DNA of 35,332 bases from UMGS1279 sp045540715. GTDB taxonomy: Bacteria > Bacillota > Clostridia > Oscillospirales > Acutalibacteraceae. The DNA is taken from NCBI GenBank assembly GCA_045540715.1, contig JAZQHT010000009.1, forward strand, positions 1-35,332, in the 5' to 3' direction. Shown here piece by piece: positions 22,797-30,195 of this stretch. A program made the translations under genes and the position numbers. Positions within the stretch are counted from its first letter, which is position 1, and each line of letters opens with the position of its first letter. The notes under the pieces were generated by a model. The model was given only the letters and a program-made list of their open reading frames with translations, did not search any database and had not been told where the DNA came from.

Positions 22797-24527
22797 TTAT
22801 TTACCCCCTTTAATGCAATCGAATTTGCACATTTCTGTACAAACGCCGCATCCAACGCAAAGTGTATTATCAATTACTGCACCATTTTCGTTAAAGCTAA
22901 TTGCAGGACAACCAATCTTCATACACATTTTGCATTTTTTACAATCTTTAATTTCGTAAGCGGGTGCACCCTTAAAGGTTTTAAGTAATACGCAGGGTCT
23001 TCTTGAAATAATTAAAGATGGTTCTTCTTTTTCTAATTCTTCTCTAATAACTGCGGTTGTTTCCTTCATTTTATATGGGTCAACAACTCTAACGTTGTTA
23101 ATACCACAAGCACGTGCAAGTGCTTCTAAATCAACAGAAGTTGTTTCTTCACCGCAAATTGTTAAACCGTTTGCAGGGTTGTTTTGATGCCCCGTCATAC
23201 CTGTAATAGAGTTATCTAAAACAATAACGGTTGAAATGCCTTTGTTATAAGCAATATCAATAAGTCCTGTAATACCTGAATGAATAAAGGTGCTGTCACC
23301 AATAACTGCAACGGCATTTTTAGAAAAATCTTTACCTCTAACTTTAGAAGCACCGTGAAGTGCCGAAACAGAAGCGCCCATACAAATACAAGTATCCATC
23401 ATAGAAAGGGGAGCGAGTGCCCCTAAAGTATAACAACCAATATCGCCACTAACGTAGCAACCGATTGTTTTAAGAGAATAGTAAAGACTTCTATGAGGGC
23501 AACCTGCACAAAGTGCCGGTGGACGTGGTGGAATTTGTAGGTCGGTTGAGTTAACCTCTACTTTTTCACCTAAAATCTTTTCTTTAATAGTATCTTGAGA
23601 AAATTCACCAAGTAGGCCAAATAATTCTTTACCAATAACCTTAATGCCAAGCGCTTTACAATGTGTTTCAATAACACCGTCAAGTTCTTCAAAAACGCAA
23701 AGTGTTTCAACCTGTTTTGCAAAGTCTAAAAATAACTTTGTGGGTAGGGGGTTAACCATACCAAGTTTTAAATAAGAAGCGCTGTTTCCTAAAGCGTCTT
23801 TAGCGTAAGTATAACAGTCGCCTGCAGTTATAATACCAATTTTTGCGCCTTCATTAATTTCAACCTTATTAATTTCTGCAGTTTCTGCATATTCTTGAAG
23901 TTTTAACATTCTGTCTTCAACAATAACGTGGCGTTTAATTGCCATTGCAGGCATCATAACGTATTTTTGTGGGTCTTTTGTATATTCTTTTAATTCTAGT
24001 TCTTCACGCTCAGAAAATTCAACTAAACTGCGAGAGTGTGCTACACGTGTGGTTAAACGTAGCATAAAGGGTGTGTCAAATTCTTCAGAAAGACTGAAAG
24101 CTAGCTTTGTAAATTCTTTACACTCCATAGAGTCAGAGGGTTCTAACATAGGTGTTTTAGAAGCAATTGCGTGGTTGCGGCTATCTTGCTCGTTTTGAGA
24201 AGAGTGCATACCTGGGTCATCTGCAACTGCTAACACAAAGCCACCGTTAACGCCTGTATAAGAAGCAGTATAAACGGGGTCGGCGGCAACGTTTAAGCCA
24301 ACGTGCTTCATAGCGCAAAAGCTTCTTGCCCCTGCAATAGAAGCACCAATTGCCACTTCTGCTGCAACCTTTTCGTTTGGTGCCCACTCACTGTAAATTT
24401 CTTTATATTTAGCAACTGTTTCGGTAATTTCTGTTGAAGGAGTACCAGGATATGAAGATACAAGCTTAACGCCTGCTTCATAAAGACCACGAGCCACCGC
24501 TTCATTACCAAGTAATAATTGTTTCAT
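22797..24527 (-). CDS. iorA: Indolepyruvate:ferredoxin oxidoreductase, alpha subunit
   Basis: This 576-aa subunit oxidatively decarboxylates arylpyruvates to aryl-acetyl-CoA, or runs in reverse, with ferredoxin. The N-terminal half has the pyrimidine-binding fold (SYPGTPSTEI, residues about 25-34). The C-terminal half holds the thiamine diphosphate region (GDIGCYTLG, GDSTFIHSGITGL) after PPALCAGCPHR. Two [4Fe-4S] clusters are encoded at the end: C529, C532, C535, C540 and C557, C560, C563, C567. This oxygen-sensitive enzyme indicates an anaerobic lifestyle. Confidence 0.95.
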   Translation of the reverse strand: MKQLLLGNEAVARGLYEAGVKLVSSYPGTPSTEITETVAKYKEIYSEWAPNEKVAAEVAIGASIAGARSFCAMKHVGLNVAADPVYTASYTGVNGGFVLAVADDPGMHSSQNEQDSRNHAIASKTPMLEPSDSMECKEFTKLAFSLSEEFDTPFMLRLTTRVAHSRSLVEFSEREELELKEYTKDPQKYVMMPAMAIKRHVIVEDRMLKLQEYAETAEINKVEINEGAKIGIITAGDCYTYAKDALGNSASYLKLGMVNPLPTKLFLDFAKQVETLCVFEELDGVIETHCKALGIKVIGKELFGLLGEFSQDTIKEKILGEKVEVNSTDLQIPPRPPALCAGCPHRSLYYSLKTIGCYVSGDIGCYTLGALAPLSMMDTCICMGASVSALHGASKVRGKDFSKNAVAVIGDSTFIHSGITGLIDIAYNKGISTVIVLDNSITGMTGHQNNPANGLTICGEETTSVDLEALARACGINNVRVVDPYKMKETTAVIREELEKEEPSLIISRRPCVLLKTFKGAPAYEIKDCKKCKMCMKIGCPAISFNENGAVIDNTLCVGCGVCTEMCKFDCIKGGK

Positions 24528-24528
24528 A

Positions 24529-25827
24529 TTATTTATTCCTCAAATCTATAACTCTTTTTGCTTTGCCCATAAAGCGTTCAATTGATTTTGGTTGAACTAA
24601 ACTTACTTTAGTGTCAATACCTAATACCGAACGAACCTTACTTCTAATTGTGTTTTGTAGGTTTTGTAATTCGCCGTAACGATCAAGCAAACTTCCGTCA
24701 ATAAGCTCAACCTTAATTTCCAAGCTATCAGAATAATTTTCTCTTGTAACAATTAGCTGATAGTGCGGGCTGATACTGTCTAACCCTACAAGTACGCTTT
24801 CAACTTGAGATGGGAAAACGTTAACACCGCGAATTTTAAGCATATCGTCGCTTCTGCCTTTGATTTTGTCCATCCTTGCAGTTGTTCTTCCGCATTTACA
24901 AGGCTCTGTAACAATACGGGTAAGGTCCTTTGTTCTGTAACGAAGCATTGGAATACCTTCTTTAGTAAGGGTTGTAACAACAAGTTCGCCCTCACTGCCT
25001 TCAGGTAAAACCTCGCCTGTATTTGGATCAATAATTTCGCAATAATAAAAGTCTTCGTTTATGTGCATACCGCATCTATATTCGCAGTCGCCCGATAGTC
25101 CCGGTCCACCCGTTTCAGAAAGACCATAGTTATCTGTAACAAACATGCCCCAGTTCTTTTCAATTTGGTCTCTCATTTCTTCGGTGCAACCTTCACTACC
25201 TAAAATACCAATTTTTAGGTTATAGTCGCTCATAGGATAGCCCGATTCTTTTGCAAGTTCAGATAAATATAATGCATAAGAAGGTGTTGAAACTAATGCG
25301 TTTGTTTTAAAGTCACGCATAAACATAAGTTGTTTTTCGCTGTTTCCAGATGAGCAGGGAACAACCGTAGCACCAATTTTTTCAAGTCCGTAATGAAGAC
25401 CAAGGGCGCCCGTAAACATACCGTAGCCAAATGCAATTTGAACGATAGTGTTTTCATCTGCACCACCTGCAGTAACAAGTCTAGCAATCATTTCTACCCA
25501 GTTGTCAAGGTCATTTTTTGTGTAACCTACAACGGTGGGTTTGCCTGTTGTACCAGAAGAAGCGTGAATACGCACAATTTTGCTTTGTGGTACTGCAAAA
25601 AGTCCAAATGGATATGTATCTCTTAAATCGGTTTTAACGGTAAAAGGAATATTTTTAATATCGTCTAAAGATTTAAACTTGTCGGGGGTCATCCCACACT
25701 CGTCTAATCTTTTGCGATAAAGCGGCACGTTATCGTAACAATGCTTAATCATCCATTTCATGCGCTCAAGCTGAAGTTCTTTTAACTTGCTTCTTGGCAT
25801 TGTTTCAATTTCTTTGTTCCAAATCAA
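24529..25827 (-). CDS. Phenylacetate-CoA ligase family protein (copy 2)
   Basis: This 432-aa PaaK-family aryl-CoA ligase is the first gene of the minus-strand operon. The IHASSGTTGKPTVVGYTKND ATP loop, NYGLSETGGPGLSG adenylate motif and LRYRTKDLTRI hinge are intact. It is clearly paralogous to the ligase at 20911-22212 over its whole length. One base separates its stop from iorA. Which arylacetate it uses (phenyl-, hydroxyphenyl- or indoleacetate) cannot be told from sequence. Confidence 0.93.
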   Translation of the reverse strand: MIWNKEIETMPRSKLKELQLERMKWMIKHCYDNVPLYRKRLDECGMTPDKFKSLDDIKNIPFTVKTDLRDTYPFGLFAVPQSKIVRIHASSGTTGKPTVVGYTKNDLDNWVEMIARLVTAGGADENTIVQIAFGYGMFTGALGLHYGLEKIGATVVPCSSGNSEKQLMFMRDFKTNALVSTPSYALYLSELAKESGYPMSDYNLKIGILGSEGCTEEMRDQIEKNWGMFVTDNYGLSETGGPGLSGDCEYRCGMHINEDFYYCEIIDPNTGEVLPEGSEGELVVTTLTKEGIPMLRYRTKDLTRIVTEPCKCGRTTARMDKIKGRSDDMLKIRGVNVFPSQVESVLVGLDSISPHYQLIVTRENYSDSLEIKVELIDGSLLDRYGELQNLQNTIRSKVRSVLGIDTKVSLVQPKSIERFMGKAKRVIDLRNK

Positions 25828-25863
25828 TTTTTAACACCTACAATTATAACTTTTAAACAAAAT

Positions 25864-25910
25864 GTCTTTGTCTAGGTAAACATTATAAAAATTATACCAT
25901 AAACAAAGAC
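25864..25910 (-). promoter_or_regulatory. Promoter and inverted repeat of the aromatic operon
   Basis: On the minus strand an extended -10 element TGGTATAAT is present (TATAAT at 25891-25896), but no good -35 was seen. An 8-bp inverted repeat, GTCTTTGT (25864-25871) and ACAAAGAC (25903-25910), brackets the -10 region, and a nested GGTA/TACC pair lies at 25875-25878/25895-25898. This geometry suggests an activator or repressor site. Confidence 0.5.
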
Positions 25911-25940
25911 AAATTAAAATATATTTTGCTAAATTTTTTA

Positions 25941-27434
25941 TTAAATTTCGGCTTTTTTATAAAATTCCGAATAGTCCACTTTTTTAGTTAGTTTGCTTAC
26001 AACAATGCAAACAATAAAGGATACTATCATAGCGGCAACCGCAAACTGTGGACCAAAGTTTTTAAGGGTTGCAAAAATCTGAATATTTGGGGCAATTTGA
26101 TTAATTAACATACTGCCTGCAGGAATAAATGCAATAACAAAGCCCGAAATCATAGAGCTAAATGCACCAACCTTGTTAATAGATTTTATGTAAAGAGATA
26201 GCATATATGGTGCTAAAAAGCTACCCGATAAAATACCCCAAGAATAAGACATCATATCTAATATAGGAGTATTGGTATTTGCCACAAAGTAAGAAAGCAC
26301 AACAAACACAACACATAAAATTTTAATATTTAAGGTTGCCTTTTTATCAGACATTTCTTTTTTGTGCTTAAATAGGTCCATAACGGCAGTTGTAGAGGCC
26401 GTCATTGTAATAGAAGAAAGGGTAGAAACGCTTGCAGAAATTAAAAGCACTAAAACAACCCCTAATAAAACCGCAGGCATATTAGCTTGTTTTAAAATAT
26501 TAGGCACAATATAGTCGGTGTGTGGAGTTGGAAAATTTTCAATTTCTGTAAAGAAAATTCTGCCAAACGAACCAATAAAGTAGCCGCCGCCTGCAACAAG
26601 TAAAGCAAAAACGGTTGAAATTATAGTGCCGCGTTTAACCTCTTTATCGTCTTTAATACCATAGTATTTGTGTATCATTTGAGGTAGTCCCCAAGTACCA
26701 AAACTGGTCATTAAAATTGTTGAAATAAGGGCAACCCAGTCGTTTGTTTTTAAACCTAAATTATTTGTAATTTTAGCAAGGCCCATAACACCGCCGTTTT
26801 TAGTAATGGCGTCAGAACGAAGCACAAAGAAAATTAGTAAAATAACGCCGAAAAACATTATAATGCCTTGAACAAAGTCGGCTTTTATTGCGGCTAAATA
26901 ACCGCCAAGTAGTAGAATTGCAATAGAAGCTAATGCAATAATAATCATAGTTATAGTTTCATCAACGTTAAGTAAAACAGAGCAAACCGAAGTAAGACCT
27001 TTATAAACGCTTGCAGAATAGGGAATAAGGAAGATAAAAATAACAATGCTACAAAATAGCTTCATAGAGTTGCTTTGATAACGTGCATTAAAAAATTGAG
27101 GCATTGTTTTAACTTCAAAGCTTCTTGCAACCTTGCGTGTTCTTTTAGCAAGTACAAGCCAAGCAAGTAAACTGCCAAATATGGCGTTGCCAATGCCAAC
27201 TAAAACCGCCCAGCCGCCATATTTCCAACCGGTTGTTCCGGAATATCCAATAAACATAACGGCAGAAAAATATGCGGTGCCGTAAGAAAGGGCAGAAAGC
27301 CAAGCGGAAGCGTTGCCACCGCCAACAGTAAAATCGGAAAGGGTTTTAACACTTTTATTAGAGCTAATTCCTAAAATAACCATAAGTACCAAATAAATTA
27401 CGATTGTTAAAATCATAACTGCAATATCCGGCAT
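25941..27434 (-). CDS. Sodium:solute symporter (SSS family)
   Basis: This 497-aa membrane protein has about 12-13 hydrophobic segments and belongs to the solute:sodium symporter family that includes PutP. The typical features are SDFTVGGGNASAWLSALSYGTAYFSAVMFIGYSGTTG near the N-terminus (read in parts), and the sodium-site helix SASVSTLSSITMTASTTAVMDL. The substrate is unknown. An amino acid or carboxylate is likely for the family. The ATG at 27434 is preferred over an upstream GTG at 27449 because GAGGGTG precedes it. It is separate from the aromatic operon. Confidence 0.9.
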   Translation of the reverse strand: MPDIAVMILTIVIYLVLMVILGISSNKSVKTLSDFTVGGGNASAWLSALSYGTAYFSAVMFIGYSGTTGWKYGGWAVLVGIGNAIFGSLLAWLVLAKRTRKVARSFEVKTMPQFFNARYQSNSMKLFCSIVIFIFLIPYSASVYKGLTSVCSVLLNVDETITMIIIALASIAILLLGGYLAAIKADFVQGIIMFFGVILLIFFVLRSDAITKNGGVMGLAKITNNLGLKTNDWVALISTILMTSFGTWGLPQMIHKYYGIKDDKEVKRGTIISTVFALLVAGGGYFIGSFGRIFFTEIENFPTPHTDYIVPNILKQANMPAVLLGVVLVLLISASVSTLSSITMTASTTAVMDLFKHKKEMSDKKATLNIKILCVVFVVLSYFVANTNTPILDMMSYSWGILSGSFLAPYMLSLYIKSINKVGAFSSMISGFVIAFIPAGSMLINQIAPNIQIFATLKNFGPQFAVAAMIVSFIVCIVVSKLTKKVDYSEFYKKAEI

Positions 27435-27447
27435 TTCTATCACCCTC

Positions 27448-27475
27448 ACTTTAACGCTTTAAACTTTAACGCTTT
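27448..27475 (-). repeat. 13-bp tandem repeat in the symporter 5' UTR
   Basis: ACTTTAACGCTTT occurs at 27448-27460 and again at 27463-27475, a 15-bp period. It lies between the symporter promoter (27490-27518) and its start codon, about +8 to +35 from the predicted start of transcription. This position suits a roadblock repressor or two monomer sites. Confidence 0.6.
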
Positions 27476-27489
27476 TATGCGCTAAAGCA

Positions 27490-27518
27490 ATTATATAACA
27501 AAAGTCGTATTTTGTCAA
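27490..27518 (-). promoter_or_regulatory. Perfect consensus promoter of the symporter
   Basis: On the minus strand TTGACA (27513-27518) and TATAAT (27490-27495) are separated by exactly 17 bp. This is a full sigma-A consensus, implying strong basal activity unless repressed. The tandem repeat just downstream is the likely control site. Confidence 0.85.
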
Positions 27519-27718
27519 GGGTAAAAATCAATAAATTATATTTAATATCTATTTAAAAACTATTGCATATTTTTGGGTTTTGTTATAAAATAATAATATC
27601 TATACATATATTTATTTGTATTTTAAAAATCTTTTTTGTCCACAATAAAGTTGTGACAATAATTCATTTAGCAAAATTTACAAATTAGTGAAAAATGAAG
27701 AGTGAAAAGGGAATAAGT
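27519..27718. other. AT-rich intergenic region without a recognisable gene
   Basis: About 200 bp of AT-rich DNA lies between the symporter promoter and the tRNA terminator. No open frame, RNA gene or clear promoter was seen. The only structure is an imperfect inverted repeat, TTGTCCACAA (27636-27645) with TTGTGACAA (27651-27659). The first half differs by one base from a DnaA box, which by itself means little. Confidence 0.5.
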
Positions 27719-27752
27719 AAAAATCCCGTTCACTTTCGCGAACGGGATTTTT
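27719..27752. terminator. Terminator of the tRNA-Thr gene
   Basis: A 13-bp perfect stem, AAAAATCCCGTTC (27719-27731) with GAACGGGATTTTT (27740-27752), has an 8-nt loop. It begins at the last base of the tRNA CCA on the minus strand, and A/T flanks make it potentially bidirectional. Confidence 0.9.
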
Positions 27753-27827
27753 GGAGCTGCTAACCAGACTTGAACTGGTGACCTCATCCTTACCAAGGAT
27801 GTGCTCTACCACCTGAGCCATAGCAGC
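27752..27827 (-). tRNA. tRNA-Thr (anticodon GGU)
   Basis: The minus strand folds into a 76-nt cloverleaf. The acceptor stem GCTGCTA pairs with TAGCAGC. The anticodon stem CATCC/GGATG encloses loop TTGGTAA, with anticodon GGT. The T arm is ACCAG-TTCAAGT-CTGGT. The discriminator is U, and CCA is encoded. The gene stands alone between a consensus promoter and a strong terminator. Confidence 0.95.
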
Positions 27828-27852
27828 AATATTTAGCTTGTCAGCAAGAATT

Positions 27853-27881
27853 ATTATAATTTAATATCGGCTATTTGTCAA
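27853..27881 (-). promoter_or_regulatory. Perfect consensus promoter of tRNA-Thr
   Basis: On the minus strand TTGACA (27876-27881) and TATAAT (27853-27858) have a 17-bp spacer. The predicted start lies about 20 nt upstream of the mature tRNA 5' end (27827), so a short leader is removed by RNase P. Confidence 0.85.
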
Positions 27882-27905
27882 GCAAATTTTAAACATTTTA
27901 ATTTT

Positions 27906-27935
27906 TTTACACGGATTGCGTGTGCCGTGTATATA
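27906..27935 (+). promoter_or_regulatory. Candidate promoter of the rnj-ftsH operon
   Basis: TTTACA (27906-27911) and TATATA (27930-27935) have an 18-bp spacer. A dyad, ACACGG (27909-27914) and CCGTGT (27925-27930), fills the spacer. This is the only plausible promoter before ribonuclease J. The match is moderate. Confidence 0.45.
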
Positions 27936-27961
27936 CATAAATTTTTTACGGAGGTAAATAA

Positions 27962-29722
27962 ATGGCAAACAAAACTCAAAATGCCAAACTAAAGCCAGCC
28001 ACAAAGAAAAAGCAGGTGGCCCAAAACCAAAAGAAAACCACACGCCAAACGGAAAATAATAAATCACCTATAAAAATTATTCCCATTGGCGGCGTAGGTG
28101 AAATAGGAAAAAACTGTTACTTATACGAATATGAAGACGATATGCTTCTTATTGACTGCGGTATGACCTTCCCTGATGAAGAAACACCGGGTATTGACAT
28201 TGTTATTCCTGATTTTACCTATATTCTAAAAAACAAAGAAAAAATTAAAGCCCTAATTGTAACCCACGGGCACGAAGACCACATTGGAGCAATTCCGTAT
28301 TTATTACGCAATTTTAACCTTCCAATTTATGCTTCAAGATTAACCTTAGGTTTAATCAGCGGTAAGTTAAAAGAACATGGGCTTTTAAACAGCGCAAAGC
28401 TTGTTGAGTTTAACGCAGGCGAAAAATTGAATTTCGGCAAATTTAACGTTGAGCTTATTCACGTTAACCACTCAATTCCCGATGCCGTAAGCGTTGTAAT
28501 TAAAACGCCTGTTGGCACCGTTGTTCAAACGGGAGACTTTAAGATTGATACAACTCCTATTGATGGTGAGATGATAAATCTAGCCCGTTTTGCAGAACTT
28601 GGTAAACAAGGGGTATTAGCACTCCTTTCAGATTCTACAAACGCCGAAAGACCGGGTTATTCTGCAAGTGAAAGAATAGTTGGAGAATCTTTTTCTAACC
28701 TATTTAAAAAAGCATCGGACGGCAGAATTATAGTTGCATCCTTCTCGTCAAATATACATCGTATTCAGCAAATTATTGATGAAGCCGTAAAAATTGGCCG
28801 CAAGGTTGCAGTAATTGGCAGAAGTATGCAAAACGTTGTTCAAGTAGCGAGCGAACTTGGATATTTAACAGTTCCCGAAAACACCTTAATAGAAATGGAA
28901 CAAATTAATAAATATCCTAACGATAAGCTTGTTATTATAACAACCGGTAGCCAGGGCGAACCTCTTTCAGCCCTTCATAGAATGGCTTATGGCGACCATC
29001 GTACTGTTGGCATTATGCCAAATGATCTTATTATTATTTCGGCAACTCCAATACCGGGTAACGAAAAACTTGTTTCAAAGGTTATTAACGAACTTATGAA
29101 GCAAGGCGCTACCGTAGTTTACGAAAAAATGTACGACGTGCACGTATCGGGCCACGCTTGTCAAGAAGAACTTAAACTAATGTTAAGTTTAACAAAACCA
29201 AAATTCTTTATTCCCGTTCATGGTGAACCAAAACATCAATTTAAACACGCAGGCCTTGCTGAAGGTATGGGAATAAATAAAAAGAATATTGTTATTAGTA
29301 GCATTGGCGACGTTATTGAAGTAAGCAAAAAGCAAATTAAAATTGCCGATGCCGTACCATCCGGTAGAGTACTTGTTGACGGCCTTGGTGTTGGTGACGT
29401 TGGAAGTATAGTGCTTAGAGACAGAAAGCATTTAGCAGAAGACGGTGTTATTGTAATTTCACTTACTATTGACGGTGCCACAAAAGACGTTTTAGCTGGA
29501 CCCGAAATTATATCTCGCGGATTTGTTTACGTTCGCGAATCTGAAGAACTAATGGAAGCATTAGAAAATAACGTGTGCCACATTATTAATAATTGTCTTT
29601 ACAATTCAAGACAAAACGATTGGAACACCCTAAAAACAAAACTTAGAGACGGCACTTCAAAATTCTTATACGAAAGAACAAGAAGAAGCCCCATGATTTT
29701 ACCTATTATTATGGAAATATAA
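27962..29722 (+). CDS. rnj: Ribonuclease J
   Basis: RNase J (586 aa) is a metallo-beta-lactamase/beta-CASP exo- and endoribonuclease of Firmicutes mRNA and rRNA turnover. The zinc motif THGHEDHIGA covers residues 101-110, with H102, H104, D106 and H107. Further motifs are VQTGDFKID, LLSDSTNAE, TTGSQGEP and VSGHACQEE. An unusual Lys/Gln-rich N-terminal tail of about 35 residues precedes the core and is predicted disordered. GGAGG precedes the ATG. It heads an operon with rplI and dnaB. Confidence 0.95.
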   Translation: MANKTQNAKLKPATKKKQVAQNQKKTTRQTENNKSPIKIIPIGGVGEIGKNCYLYEYEDDMLLIDCGMTFPDEETPGIDIVIPDFTYILKNKEKIKALIVTHGHEDHIGAIPYLLRNFNLPIYASRLTLGLISGKLKEHGLLNSAKLVEFNAGEKLNFGKFNVELIHVNHSIPDAVSVVIKTPVGTVVQTGDFKIDTTPIDGEMINLARFAELGKQGVLALLSDSTNAERPGYSASERIVGESFSNLFKKASDGRIIVASFSSNIHRIQQIIDEAVKIGRKVAVIGRSMQNVVQVASELGYLTVPENTLIEMEQINKYPNDKLVIITTGSQGEPLSALHRMAYGDHRTVGIMPNDLIIISATPIPGNEKLVSKVINELMKQGATVVYEKMYDVHVSGHACQEELKLMLSLTKPKFFIPVHGEPKHQFKHAGLAEGMGINKKNIVISSIGDVIEVSKKQIKIADAVPSGRVLVDGLGVGDVGSIVLRDRKHLAEDGVIVISLTIDGATKDVLAGPEIISRGFVYVRESEELMEALENNVCHIINNCLYNSRQNDWNTLKTKLRDGTSKFLYERTRRSPMILPIIMEI

Positions 29723-29735
29723 AGGACTGATTTAA

Positions 29736-30179
29736 ATGAAGGTTGTATTATTACAAGACGTTAAAGGCAAAGGTAAAAAAGGTGAACTTGTAAACGTTTC
29801 TGACGGTTACGCAAGAAACTTTTTATTCCCAAAAAATTTAGCGGTAATAGCAGATAATTCTGCTATGAACATACTTAAAGGCAAGGAAAGTGCAAAAGCT
29901 CATCACCTAGCCGAAGAAAAAGCAGCGGCTGTTGCTTTAAAAGAAAAACTAGACGGCAAAAGAGTAATTATTAAAGCAAAAGCAGGCCAAAACGGTAAAC
30001 TTTTTGGTTCTGTAACAAGTAAAGAAATTGCCGCAGAAATTAAAAACAGTTTTTCTGAAGATATTGACCGCAGAAAAATGAGTGTTGCAGATATTAAACA
30101 ATTTGGCGAATATACTGCAGAAATTAAACTATATAACGGTGTTGTTGCAACCATTACCGTTTGCGTTATAGGAAACTAA
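29736..30179 (+). CDS. rplI: 50S ribosomal protein L9
   Basis: L9 (147 aa) bridges neighbouring ribosomes through an extended helix and helps frame maintenance. The N-terminal RNA-binding domain MKVVLLQDVKGKGKKGELVNV and DGYARNFLFPKNLAV is classical. The connecting helix (about 40-75) and C-terminal domain with GKLFGSVTSKEIAAEI follow. The rplI-dnaB pairing is conserved in Firmicutes, where gdpP often precedes. Here ribonuclease J takes that place. Confidence 0.97.
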   Translation: MKVVLLQDVKGKGKKGELVNVSDGYARNFLFPKNLAVIADNSAMNILKGKESAKAHHLAEEKAAAVALKEKLDGKRVIIKAKAGQNGKLFGSVTSKEIAAEIKNSFSEDIDRRKMSVADIKQFGEYTAEIKLYNGVVATITVCVIGN

Positions 30180-30195
30180 GAAAAGGAAAGTTATT

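Noticed and set aside
22796..22873. Longer N-terminus for iorB
   Set aside because: It would overlap the iron-sulfur cluster codons of iorA. The family start and a ribosome site support 22795.
27636..27659. DnaA-box-like TTGTCCACA and an imperfect inverted repeat
   Set aside because: A single near-match in AT-rich DNA, without a box cluster or dnaA/dnaN nearby, is not evidence for an origin.
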